A DNA stretch of 43,073 nt from Burkholderia cepacia (GTDB taxonomy: Bacteria; Pseudomonadota; Gammaproteobacteria; Burkholderiales; Burkholderiaceae): positions 1 through 43,073 of the forward strand of contig NZ_LDWR01000088.1 of assembly GCF_001039005.1 (NCBI RefSeq). Direction: 5' to 3'. This document shows positions 15,730 through 23,583 of this stretch, one piece after another. Each line of letters opens with the position of its first letter. Positions within the stretch are counted from its first letter, which is position 1. The notes beneath the pieces are model-generated. The model did no database searches and had not been told where the DNA came from. It worked only from the letters and a program-made list of their open reading frames with translations. Both the position numbers and the translations under genes were made by a program.

Positions 15730-16647
15730 ATGGCCCTGACCCTCAGACAGCTCAAGTACTTCGTCGCGACCGCCGAGCTCGGACAGATTTCGCAGGCGGC
15801 GATCCAGCTCACGATCTCGCAGTCGGCCGTGACGAGCGCGATCAGGGAGCTGGAGGACAGTCTCGGCACGCAGCTGTTCCTGCGCACGTCGGCGGGCGTG
15901 ACGCTCACCGACACCGGGCGGCGCTTTCTCAATCACGCGTACACGATCCTGTCGTCGGTCGATGAAGCGATGCGGATCCCGAACCTCGAAAGCACGCTGA
16001 CGGGCACGCTCGCGATCGCCGCGAGCTACACGGTGCTCGGCTACTTCCTGCCGCATCACGTGCTGCGGCTGAACACGCTTTATCCGCGGCTGACGATCCA
16101 CCTGCACGAGCTGAACCGCGAGTCGATCGAGGAGGGATTGATCGCGGGTCGCTACGACATGGCCGTGCTGCTGACGTCGAACGTGTCGAACCCGGCGCTC
16201 GTGCTGGAGCCCGTGATCCATTCGGTGCGCAGGCTGTGGGTCGGCGCGCATCATCCGCTGCTCAAGCGCGAGAGCGTCACGTTCGCCGAGGTCGCGCGCG
16301 AGCCGTTCGTGATGCTGACGGTGGACGAGGCCGGACAGACGGCGCTGCGCTACTGGAACGAGACGCCGTACCGGCCGAACGTGATCCTGCGCACGTCGTC
16401 GGTCGAGGCCGTGCGCAGCATGGTCGCGAACGGCAGCGGCGTCGCGATCCTGTCCGACATGGTGTATCGCCCGTGGTCGCTGGAGGGGCGGCGCATCGAG
16501 ACGATCGTGCTGCGCGATCCGGTGCCGCCGATGAGCGTGGGCCTCGCATGGCGCAAGAACATCGAGCTGAGTCCCGCGATGCATGCGGTGCGCGACTATT
16601 TCCGCCACACGTTCATGGAGCCGCGGGCGCTGGGCGGCACGGCCTGA
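15730..16647 (+). CDS. LysR-family transcriptional regulator of the pxp cluster
   Basis: 305-residue LysR-type regulator, the normal length. Residues 4-63 form the winged helix-turn-helix (LRQLKYFVATAELGQISQAA, then SQSAVTSAIRELEDSLGTQLF). The effector domain begins near 85 with GTLAIAASYTVLGYF and continues to about 295. It is divergent from the pxpA operon, the usual layout in which the regulator controls its neighbour and itself in response to a pathway metabolite. The start is the ATG at 15730; a TTG ten codons upstream stays open but lies before the predicted transcript start. A palindrome at 15563-15578 is the best operator candidate. The effector is unknown; the substrate of the neighbouring carboxylase/hydrolase is the obvious guess. 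Confidence 0.88.
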   Translation: MALTLRQLKYFVATAELGQISQAAIQLTISQSAVTSAIRELEDSLGTQLFLRTSAGVTLTDTGRRFLNHAYTILSSVDEAMRIPNLESTLTGTLAIAASYTVLGYFLPHHVLRLNTLYPRLTIHLHELNRESIEEGLIAGRYDMAVLLTSNVSNPALVLEPVIHSVRRLWVGAHHPLLKRESVTFAEVAREPFVMLTVDEAGQTALRYWNETPYRPNVILRTSSVEAVRSMVANGSGVAILSDMVYRPWSLEGRRIETIVLRDPVPPMSVGLAWRKNIELSPAMHAVRDYFRHTFMEPRALGGTA

Positions 16648-16663
16648 GCGGCACGTGCGGGTG

Positions 16664-16693
16664 AAAAAAAACCGGGGCATGCCCCGGTTTTTT
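16664..16693. terminator. Bidirectional rho-independent terminator shared by lysR and bioB
   Basis: Perfect palindrome CCGGGGCATGCCCCGG (16672-16687) flanked by A-runs on the left and T-runs on the right, 30 bases with complete symmetry from 16664 to 16693. It serves the lysR gene on the plus strand and bioB, which ends at 16716, on the minus strand. Confidence 0.9.
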
Positions 16694-16715
16694 CGTTGGT
16701 ACGCGCTGCTGCCGC

Positions 16716-17735
16716 TTACGCGTTTTCCGACAGCGCGTCGGCCTGGCTCGCGCGGATGCCGAGGCGCTCGAACAGCGCGCGGTCGCGCTGCGTCTGCGGG
16801 TTGCTCGTCGTCAGCAACTGGTCGCCGTAGAACATCGAGTTCGCGCCCGCGAGGAAGCACATCGCCTGCATCGCGTCGTCGAGCTGTTCGCGGCCGGCCG
16901 ACAGGCGCACGACGGCCTTCGGCATCGTGATGCGCGCGACCGCGATCGTGCGCACGAACTCGAACGGGTCGAGCGGCGCGGTGCCTTCGAGCGGCGTGCC
17001 TTCGATCGCAACGAGGTTGTTGATCGGCACCGATTCCGGATACGGGTTCAGGTTCGCGAGCTGCGAGATCAGGCCGGCGCGCTCGCGGCGCGACTCGCCC
17101 ATCCCGATGATGCCGCCGCAGCACACGTTGATGCCTGCGTCGCGCACGCGGTCGAGCGTGTCGAGGCGGTCCTGGTACGTACGCGTCGAGATCACCTGGC
17201 CGTAGAACTCCGGCGACGTGTCGAGGTTGTGGTTGTAGTAGTCGAGGCCGGCGTTGGCGAGCTGCTGCGCCTGTTCGTCCTCGAGCATGCCGAGCGTCAT
17301 GCAGGTCTCGAGGCCGAGCTCCTTCACGCCGCGCACCATCTCGGTCAGCGCCGGCATGTGGCGCTCCTTCGGGTTGCGCCACGCGGCGCCCATGCAGAAG
17401 CGGCTCGCGCCGTTCGCCTTCGCCGCGCGCGCGGCGTCGAGCACCGTGTCGACGTCCATCAGCTTCTCGGCCTTCAGGCCCGTGTCGTGATGCGACGACT
17501 GCGAGCAGTAGCCGCAATCTTCCTCGCAGCCGCCCGTCTTGATCGACAGCAGCGTCGACAACTGCACCGCGTTCGCGTCGAAGTGCTCGCGATGCACCTG
17601 TTGCGCGCGGAAGATCAGGTCGTTGAACGGCAGCGCGAACAGCGCGACGACGTCGGCGACGCGCCAGCGCTGCGGGGCCGGTGCGGCCACGGGAATCGCG
17701 TCGGGTTGCACGGCGGCGGTCTGGGCTTGGGTCAT
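16716..17735 (-). CDS. bioB: Biotin synthase
   Basis: Radical SAM enzyme that inserts sulfur into dethiobiotin, the last step of biotin synthesis. 339 residues. The radical SAM cluster is C70-x3-C74-x2-C77 in GGCEEDCGYCSQS, and family motifs RFCMGAAWRNPKERHM, YYNHNLDTSPEFYG and INNLVAIEGTPLEG are intact. A 20-residue Ala/Pro/Gln-rich N-terminal tail precedes the core. The ATG is at 17733-17735 with AGGACAGGA upstream. It is the last gene of the bioA-bioF-bioD-bioB operon, 41 bases after bioD, and ends just before the shared terminator. Upstream extension to 18188 is the shadow of bioD. Confidence 0.97.
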   Translation of the reverse strand: MTQAQTAAVQPDAIPVAAPAPQRWRVADVVALFALPFNDLIFRAQQVHREHFDANAVQLSTLLSIKTGGCEEDCGYCSQSSHHDTGLKAEKLMDVDTVLDAARAAKANGASRFCMGAAWRNPKERHMPALTEMVRGVKELGLETCMTLGMLEDEQAQQLANAGLDYYNHNLDTSPEFYGQVISTRTYQDRLDTLDRVRDAGINVCCGGIIGMGESRRERAGLISQLANLNPYPESVPINNLVAIEGTPLEGTAPLDPFEFVRTIAVARITMPKAVVRLSAGREQLDDAMQAMCFLAGANSMFYGDQLLTTSNPQTQRDRALFERLGIRASQADALSENA

Positions 17736-17776
17736 TTCGTTTTCCTGTCCTGGGCGGGAGTGGGGATTCGGTTGGG

Positions 17777-18496
17777 TCAACGCTGCGCGGCGCGCAGCGA
17801 CTCGACGAGCGCGTCGATGTCGAGCATCGCCGCGGCGGATTCGGGCGCGGCCGGCGCCATGTACGGAATGCGGCCGATCAGCGGCGCGCGGTGCTCGCGC
17901 GCGAGCCAGTCGTGCAGTGTCGCGACGTTCTCGTCCGGGAACGACATCGCCGGGTCGACGTGGTTCGCGACCCAGCCGGCGAGCGTGAGGCCGCGTTGGC
18001 GAATCGCGTCGGCCGTCAGCAGCGCGTGGCTGATGCAGCCGAGCCGCACGCCGACCACCATCACGACCGGCACGCCGAGCGCGACCGCGAGGTCGGCCAT
18101 GTCGCGCGTGTCGGTGAGCGGCACGCGAAAGCCGCCGGCGCCTTCGACGACGACGATGTCCGCGCGCGTCAGCGCCTCGCGATGGCACGCGACGATCGTA
18201 TCGATGTCGAGCGTCACGCCTTCCTGCGCGGCGACGATGTGCGGTGCAGCCGGCGCTTTCAGCAGGAACGGCGTGCGCAGTTCGGGCGGCAGCACGACGT
18301 TAGCGGCCGCGTCGAGCTGGTCGGCATCCTCGTTGCGCCAGACGCCGTCGCGCTCGTACGCGCCGGCCGCGACGGGCTTCAGTGCGGCCGCGCGCAGGCC
18401 GAGCCGCGCAAAGCCGTGCAGCATCGCGGCCGATACGAAGGTCTTGCCGATTTCGGTGTCGGTGCCGGTGACGAAGAGCGAGAGCGGGGCGGTCAT
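17777..18496 (-). CDS. bioD: Dethiobiotin synthetase
   Basis: ATP-dependent carboxylase that closes the ureido ring of diaminopelargonate (DAPA) to give dethiobiotin. 239 residues. The P-loop is GTDTEIGKT (11-19), followed by LKPVAAGAYERDG near 40-52, VVEGAGGFRVPL near 115-126 and LGCISHALLTADAI near 155. The start is the ATG at 18494-18496; the frame is open upstream only into the repeat element. 202 bases separate it from bioF and are occupied by a hairpin-rich repeat, so translation of bioD starts independently of bioF. Its own ribosome-binding site is GGGAGA, near the 3' border of that repeat. Confidence 0.95.
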   Translation of the reverse strand: MTAPLSLFVTGTDTEIGKTFVSAAMLHGFARLGLRAAALKPVAAGAYERDGVWRNEDADQLDAAANVVLPPELRTPFLLKAPAAPHIVAAQEGVTLDIDTIVACHREALTRADIVVVEGAGGFRVPLTDTRDMADLAVALGVPVVMVVGVRLGCISHALLTADAIRQRGLTLAGWVANHVDPAMSFPDENVATLHDWLAREHRAPLIGRIPYMAPAAPESAAAMLDIDALVESLRAAQR

Positions 18497-18499
18497 GCT

Positions 18500-18697
18500 G
18501 CAGTCTCCCGCCGGGCCGCCCCAAGGGGCGTAGCGGGGAATTCGCGGAGCATCGCTCCGCGCCCGCGCAGCCGGCCGGCTTTGCAAAGCCGGCCGTGGAC
18601 GGCTGCAGCTCCCTCGGGGGGCAGCGAACGTGTCGATCCGGAGTAGCGCTTTAGCGCGTACTCCGGTCCCATGCAAAGCAAGTGAGCGTGGGGGTGG
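18500..18697 (-). repeat. Burkholderiales-type intergenic repeat with several stem-loops, inside the bio operon
   Basis: The whole bioF-bioD gap is made of short hairpins. Read on the minus strand: CCGGAGTA...TACTCCGG near 18637-18666; CTGCCCCCCGAGGGAG near 18605-18621; GGCCGGCTTTGCAAAGCCGGCC near 18573-18594; GCGGAGCGATGCTCCGC near 18544-18560; and CCCCTTGGGGCGGCCCGGCGGG near 18509-18536. The opening ACCCCCACGCTCACTT and closing CCTTGGGGCGGCCCGGCGGG recall an interspersed repeat seen many times in Burkholderia, Bordetella and relatives. It carries no open reading frame. Family identity is from memory; the hairpins are directly visible. Confidence 0.7.
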
Positions 18698-18698
18698 T

Positions 18699-19883
18699 TC
18701 ATCTTGCTGCCTCGCTCGCTTCGATCAACGCGGCTTCGAGCCGCGCGAGATCGTCGAACGAATGCGCGGCCGACAGCGACACGCGCAGCCGCGACGTGCC
18801 GGCCGGCACCGTCGGCGGCCGGATCGCGGGCACCCACAGGCCGTGTGCGTCGAGCGCGCGCATCGCCGCGAGCGTCGCGTCGTTGCTGCCGATCACGAGC
18901 GGCTGCACGGCCGTGTGCGAATCGACCGGCTGCCAGCGCGTGTTGCGCAGCAGCGCGCGGGTGCGCTCGATCAGCGCGGCGAGATGCGCGCGTCGCGCGT
19001 CGCCTTCGTCGCCCGCGATCACCTTCAGGCTGGCCGATACCGCATGCGCGACGGCGGGCGGCGCGGCCGTCGTGAAGATGTAGCTGCGCGCGCGCTGGAT
19101 CAGCCATTCGATCACGGTCTCGTGCGCGATGACGAAGGCGCCCGCGACGCCGGCCGCCTTGCCGAGCGTGCCGACGTAGACGAGATTCGGCGAACGCAGC
19201 GCGGCGGCCGCGAGCGCGCCGCGGCCCTGCGGGCCGAGCACGCCGAAGCCGTGCGCATCGTCGACGACGAGCCAGGCGCCGTGGCGTTCGGCCAGCGCGA
19301 CGAGTTCGGCGAGCGGCGCGAGGTCGCCGTCCATGCTGAATACGGTATCGCTGACGATCAGCTTCGTTTCGGCATCCGACGCATCGAGCAGCGCGCCGAG
19401 CGCGGCCGTGTCCGCATGCGGATAGACCTGCACGTTCGCGCGCGACAGCCGCATGCCGTCGATCAGCGATGCGTGGTTCAGCGCGTCGGAGAAGATCGTC
19501 GCGCCTTTACCGGTCAGCGCCGTCATCGCCGCGAGGTTCGCCATGTAGCCGGTGCTGAAGTACAGCGCGCGCGGCGCGTCGGAGAAGCCGCCCGCGAAGC
19601 CCGCGAGTTCGTCCTCGAGCGTCGCGTGCGCGCGCGAATGGCCGCCGAGCAGGTGCGAGCCGCCGCTGCCGGAACCATAGCGCTGCGCACCTTCGCCGAA
19701 TGCGGCGACGAGCGCTGGATGCGCGGCGAGGCCGAGGTAGTCGTTGCTCGCGAAGCCGACGATCTCGCGGCCGTCGACGGTCATGCGGGCGTCGCACGCG
19801 GTATCGGCGATGCGGCGCACGCGGCGCAGCCCTTGCGCGTCGAGATCGGCGAGGCCGCGCTGCAGGGTATCGAGCAGGCTCAT
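18699..19883 (-). CDS. bioF: 8-amino-7-oxononanoate synthase
   Basis: PLP enzyme that condenses pimeloyl thioester with alanine to give KAPA (8-amino-7-oxononanoate). 394 residues. The PLP lysine is K242 in YVGTLGKAAGVAGAF, with VVDDAHGFGVLG (207-217) and GSGSGGSHLLGGHSRAH (70-86) also conserved. The ATG at 19881-19883 overlaps the bioA stop by four bases (ATGA), so the two are translationally coupled. The stop at 18699 sits directly at the edge of the repeat element. Confidence 0.96.
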   Translation of the reverse strand: MSLLDTLQRGLADLDAQGLRRVRRIADTACDARMTVDGREIVGFASNDYLGLAAHPALVAAFGEGAQRYGSGSGGSHLLGGHSRAHATLEDELAGFAGGFSDAPRALYFSTGYMANLAAMTALTGKGATIFSDALNHASLIDGMRLSRANVQVYPHADTAALGALLDASDAETKLIVSDTVFSMDGDLAPLAELVALAERHGAWLVVDDAHGFGVLGPQGRGALAAAALRSPNLVYVGTLGKAAGVAGAFVIAHETVIEWLIQRARSYIFTTAAPPAVAHAVSASLKVIAGDEGDARRAHLAALIERTRALLRNTRWQPVDSHTAVQPLVIGSNDATLAAMRALDAHGLWVPAIRPPTVPAGTSRLRVSLSAAHSFDDLARLEAALIEASEAAR

Positions 19884-21226
19884 CGTGCAACCTCCGCGAG
19901 CGTTGCGTCGAGCGTGTCGCGCGTGCGCTGCGCGAGCCATGCGATGTCGTCGTCGCTCATCACGTACGGCGGCATCAGGTACACGGTCGTGCCGATCGGG
20001 CGCAGCAGCAGCTCGCGTTCGAGCGCGTGTTCGAAGAAGCGCCGCGAGAAGCCGCGCGCCGCGTCGCCGTCGAGCGCGACGTCGAAAGCGAACAGCGTGC
20101 CGCGCTCGCGCAGGTGGCGCACTTGCGGGTGCGTGTCGAGCGGCGCGAGCGCGGCGCGCATCGCGGCCGACTTGCGGGCATTTGCCGCGAGCACGTCGTC
20201 GCGCGTGAACAGGTCGAGCGTCGCGACCGCCGCGCGGCACGCGAGCGGGTTACCGGTGTACGAATGCGAGTGCAGGAAGCCGCGCGTCGTGTCGTCGTCA
20301 TAGAACGCCGCGAACACGTCGTCGCGCGTGAGCACGAGCGACAGCGGCAGGTAGCCGCCGCTGATGCCTTTCGACAGGCACATGAAATCGGGCCAGACAC
20401 CGGCCTGCTCGCACGCGAAGAAGGTGCCGGTACGGCCGCAGCCGACCGCGATCTCGTCGGCGATCAGGTGCACGCCGAATTCGTCACACAGCGCGCGCAG
20501 GCCGCGCACGTACGACGGATCGTGCATCGCCATGCCGGCCGCGCACTGCACCAGCGGCTCGACGATCAGCGCGGCGATCCGGTCGCCGCGTTCGACGAAC
20601 AGGCGCCGCACGTCCGCGAGCGCGCGGCCCGCGACGTCGGCGGCCGTCTCGCCCGGCAGCGCGCCGCGCGCATCGGGCGACGCGACGACGTGCGCATGGC
20701 GGATCAGCGGATCGTACGCGTCCTTGAATAGCGCGACGTCGGTCACGCCGAGCGCGCCGATCGTCTCGCCGTGATAGCTGTTCGCAACGCACACGAATTC
20801 CTGCTTGCCCGCGCGGCCGCGGTTGCGCCACGCGTGGAAGCTCATCTTCAGCGCGATCTCGACGGCCGACGCGCCGTCCGACGCGAAGAACGCATGGCCG
20901 AGCGTGCGCGCGGTGAGCGCGTGCAGCCGTTCGGCGAGCTCGATCGCGGGCTCGTGCGTGCAACCGGCGAGCATCGCGTGCTCGAGCGTGTCGAGCTGGT
21001 CCTTCAGCGCCGCGTTGATGTCCGGGTTCGCATGACCGAACAGGTTGACCCACCACGAGCTGATCGCGTCGAAGTAGCGGCGGCCGTCGCGGTCGTACAG
21101 CCATACGCCCGCACCGCGCGCGACGGGAACGAGCGGCAGGCGCTCGTGGTGCTTCATCTGGGTGCAGGGGTGCCAGACCGCGCGCAGGCTGCGCGCGACC
21201 CAGTCGTCGGTGGCTGGCGTACTCAA
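19880..21226 (-). CDS. bioA: Adenosylmethionine-8-amino-7-oxononanoate aminotransferase
   Basis: Class III PLP aminotransferase that converts KAPA to DAPA (7,8-diaminopelargonate) with S-adenosylmethionine as amino donor. 448 residues. Motifs: WHPCTQMKHHE (18-28), SSWWVNLFGHANP (56-68), SYHGETIGALGVT (150-162), LIADEIAVGCGRTG (254-267) and the PLP lysine K286 in CLSKGISGGYLPLS. First gene of the biotin operon; bioF overlaps its stop. No bioC, bioH or birA is in the window. The 500 bases upstream contain no gene I can support, and I could not find a convincing -35/-10 pair or BirA-type operator. Confidence 0.97.
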   Translation of the reverse strand: MSTPATDDWVARSLRAVWHPCTQMKHHERLPLVPVARGAGVWLYDRDGRRYFDAISSWWVNLFGHANPDINAALKDQLDTLEHAMLAGCTHEPAIELAERLHALTARTLGHAFFASDGASAVEIALKMSFHAWRNRGRAGKQEFVCVANSYHGETIGALGVTDVALFKDAYDPLIRHAHVVASPDARGALPGETAADVAGRALADVRRLFVERGDRIAALIVEPLVQCAAGMAMHDPSYVRGLRALCDEFGVHLIADEIAVGCGRTGTFFACEQAGVWPDFMCLSKGISGGYLPLSLVLTRDDVFAAFYDDDTTRGFLHSHSYTGNPLACRAAVATLDLFTRDDVLAANARKSAAMRAALAPLDTHPQVRHLRERGTLFAFDVALDGDAARGFSRRFFEHALERELLLRPIGTTVYLMPPYVMSDDDIAWLAQRTRDTLDATLAEVAR

Positions 21227-21731
21227 GGCAACTCCGGAGGCTAAAACAGCCGCGCGGCATCGACGGGATGCCGCGCGGCGAATACGAAAACGCGCTGAGA
21301 TTAGCGTGTTCCGCGCGACGTTGCACTAGCGGTTACAAACACCGTAAAGCCTTGCGGGGCGGGAGTTCGGCGCAGATCGGAGCGGCTCGGAACGATTCGG
21401 TTCGGATGCCCGGAAATGACGGCAGATGGCGACGTTCGAGTGAGCCCCCCCAACAGAAAAAAATCGTGGGGCGGCATGTGACGCGATCGCGAAAAATCGG
21501 GGATCGAAGGGCACGGCGAAGGGGCGCGATGCCACGCACGAAAGGTGGCGGCGGAATGGTCTGCGGAATCAGGCGCGGGAGCGGGCCGCCGAAATGGCAG
21601 GCGATAGCGAGACGGCGCAAGCGCGCAGGCGGCGACGCGCGACGCGATCACGCACGGAAGAATGAGGAATGAGACAGGAGGCAGGAACGGCAGCGAAATG
21701 GGCGTAGCGTATTACCCGCCGCGCGTCAGTG
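21227..21731. other. Gene-free interval upstream of bioA
   Basis: 505 bases between the bioA start and the stop of the next minus-strand gene. It must contain the bioA promoter. A GGTTACAA at 21331-21338 resembles one half of a biotin-repressor site, but no partner half-site is at the right distance. A C-run followed by an A-run lies near 21445-21470. Open frames here, such as 21268-21672, are Arg/Gly-rich and unconvincing. Confidence 0.6.
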
Positions 21732-23000
21732 TCAGCGCGAAGCCAGCGCAGGCGTAGCGGTGTCGCGCGTGTTGTCGTCGCCATTGTCGGCCGTCTGCGT
21801 CGTGTTCCACACGACGCGGTCGTTGACCGCATACAGCCGGCACGCGCCCGCGCCTTGCTTCGCGCAGTTGTCGAGCGCGAGCGCCATCGGGTCGTCGCCG
21901 CCTTCGGCCCACGACCATGCGCCTTCCGACGACACCGCGAACGCGCGGCTCGGATGCTGGTTCAGGAAGCGGCGGTAGCCGTCGCGGCCGGCTTCGTCGA
22001 CATACGGCACCGCGTTGACCGCATCGATGGCCGCATAGCCGGTGGCTTTCGGTTCGTGCGGGTTCGCGACCGCATACCGCACCGTGGTCGGCAGGTTCAG
22101 TTTCGCGAGGAACGCGTTGACGGCCGGCCACCAGATCGGCACGCCGTCGCGATCGACGATCAGCCGGTGCGCGTCGTCCTTGTAGCGGCCGAAATCGATG
22201 AACTGGGCCTGCGTGCCGTGCGACACGTACGCGTCGTGCATTTGCGCGACGAGCCCGGGCGTCCACACCGAATCGTTGTCGCCGTACAGCCACAGCGACT
22301 GCACGGCCGTGTGCGCGCCGTACTGGTCGAACGCGTCGACGAGGTTGCGCTGCCAGCCGTCGCACAGGTCCTGGCGCAGCCCGCCCGAGAAGTTGATGAT
22401 GCCGCGCACGCCCGGTGCGGCTTCGGTGCCGTACGCGACCGACACGAGGCCGCCGTGCGACGTCCCGGCGACGACGATGCGCGACGTATCGACGTAAGAC
22501 TGGCGCGACATGTAGCGCACCGTCGCGTCGACGTCGGCGGCCTGCGCGAGGCCGTTCTTCCCGACGTTGCAGCCTTCCTGCTGGTAGGTGCCGTCCGAGC
22601 CGGCGAAGCCCTGGCGGTTCGGCGCGATCACCGCATAACCGCGGCGCACGAATTCGCGCGCGAACGCGAGCGGCCGGCTGCGCGGCTGCAGATGGAGATC
22701 GCCGGTGTTCTTGCCGTGGTTGAAGACGACGAGCGGGAACGGGCCGGGGCCGTCCGGCTTGAAGAGCGTCGCTTCGAGCGTGACGGAGCCCGAAGCATCG
22801 GCCGGAATGCGGAGGATTTGTTCGTTGAGGTCGGCCGCGACCTGCGGCAGGTTCGCGTCGCTGTAATCGAAGCGCTCGGCGTGGGCGAGCGATCCGGTTG
22901 CCGTGCCGGCACCCGTATTCGCGTTCGGCAGCGTACCGGCCTGAGCGGCCGACAGCGCACAGGCCGCCATCCATCCCACCAATACCTTGCTGAACGCCAT
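21732..23000 (-). CDS. Secreted alpha/beta hydrolase (dienelactone hydrolase-like)
   Basis: 422-residue serine hydrolase with a predicted signal peptide (residues 1-21, ending ALSAAQA). The hydrolase core shows the strand-oxyanion segment PLVVFNHGKNTGD (89-101), PNRQGFAGSDG, the nucleophile S181 in AGTSHGG, a likely acid in YGDNDSVW near 244-251, and a histidine in KDDAHR near 276-281. Residues about 330-395 form an additional region with FAVSSEGAWSWAEGGDDP and CRLYAVNDRVVW, which looks like a small separate domain seen at the end of some secreted hydrolases. The protein is likely periplasmic or exported; the natural ester or peptide substrate is unknown. The start is the ATG at 22998-23000. 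It follows ychJ by 106 bases. Confidence 0.83.
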   Translation of the reverse strand: MAFSKVLVGWMAACALSAAQAGTLPNANTGAGTATGSLAHAERFDYSDANLPQVAADLNEQILRIPADASGSVTLEATLFKPDGPGPFPLVVFNHGKNTGDLHLQPRSRPLAFAREFVRRGYAVIAPNRQGFAGSDGTYQQEGCNVGKNGLAQAADVDATVRYMSRQSYVDTSRIVVAGTSHGGLVSVAYGTEAAPGVRGIINFSGGLRQDLCDGWQRNLVDAFDQYGAHTAVQSLWLYGDNDSVWTPGLVAQMHDAYVSHGTQAQFIDFGRYKDDAHRLIVDRDGVPIWWPAVNAFLAKLNLPTTVRYAVANPHEPKATGYAAIDAVNAVPYVDEAGRDGYRRFLNQHPSRAFAVSSEGAWSWAEGGDDPMALALDNCAKQGAGACRLYAVNDRVVWNTTQTADNGDDNTRDTATPALASR

Positions 23001-23106
23001 TCGTAAGCCCTGCCATGCAACATGACCAATTCGAGGTCATCGTAGCCCGACAAATTCGGGTTGTGCAATGCGGGAATTACCCGGCGTCTGACACAGCAAC
23101 TATTTG

Positions 23107-23544
23107 TCAGCGTTCACTTACTTCACCGTCGACATAGCGCCAGAAACCGTGCTCGTCGCGCTCGAAACGGCTCGTCTCGTGGAGCCGGTAAGCGCGTCCG
23201 CCAACCTTGTAGCGGGCCACGAACTCAACCTCCGCGTGCCGTTCGTCGAGCGGCGCATGGCGTTTCACCGCGAGGCCGAGCCAGCGCGGCGCGTCTGGCG
23301 CTTCGGGGTCGGTGTCGAGATCGGGCGGGCAGGTGCGCGCCGCCCACGTCGCGCGCAGGTAGTCGGTCGCGCCGAGCACGTACGCGCTGTACCGCGAGCG
23401 CATCAACTCGAGCGCGGTCGGCGCGGCTGTGCCGCCGTCGATGAAGCGGCCGCAGCACGCCGCATAGCGGGGCGCCGGGGCTTTGCCGGCGGGAGCGGGG
23501 GACGCGCCGCCGCACGGGCACGCGTCAGGTCGGGTCAAAATCAT
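23107..23544 (-). CDS. YchJ/UPF0225 family protein
   Basis: 145-residue protein of the UPF0225 (YchJ) family. The N-terminal metal-binding segment is CPCGG at 10-14 plus CC at 29-30 in YAACCGRFIDGG, a SEC-C-like zinc motif interrupted by a Pro/Ala insert of about ten residues. The rest, with LMRSRYSAYVLGATDYLRATW and VEFVARYKVGGRAYRLHETSRFER (split here by variable residues), is the typical NTF2-like UPF0225 fold. Function is not established in any species known to me. It starts 39 bases after the SDR gene and is probably co-transcribed with it. Confidence 0.88.
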   Translation of the reverse strand: MILTRPDACPCGGASPAPAGKAPAPRYAACCGRFIDGGTAAPTALELMRSRYSAYVLGATDYLRATWAARTCPPDLDTDPEAPDAPRWLGLAVKRHAPLDERHAEVEFVARYKVGGRAYRLHETSRFERDEHGFWRYVDGEVSER

Positions 23545-23583
23545 GCGAAACGGGAATTAACGACGCCGGGTTGTCGGTTCGGC

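Noticed and set aside
18500..18697. CRISPR array or small gene in the bioF-bioD gap
   Set aside because: The repeats are different inverted repeats, not equal direct repeats with spacers, and no open frame fits.
21331..21338. GGTTACAA as a biotin-repressor (BirA) operator
   Set aside because: Only one half-site is present; no inverted partner at 15-16 bases. Too short to support alone.
21268..21672. 134-codon plus-strand frame upstream of bioA
   Set aside because: Composition is rich in Arg, Gly and Lys with no domain, no ribosome-binding site and no conserved neighbour; more likely chance.
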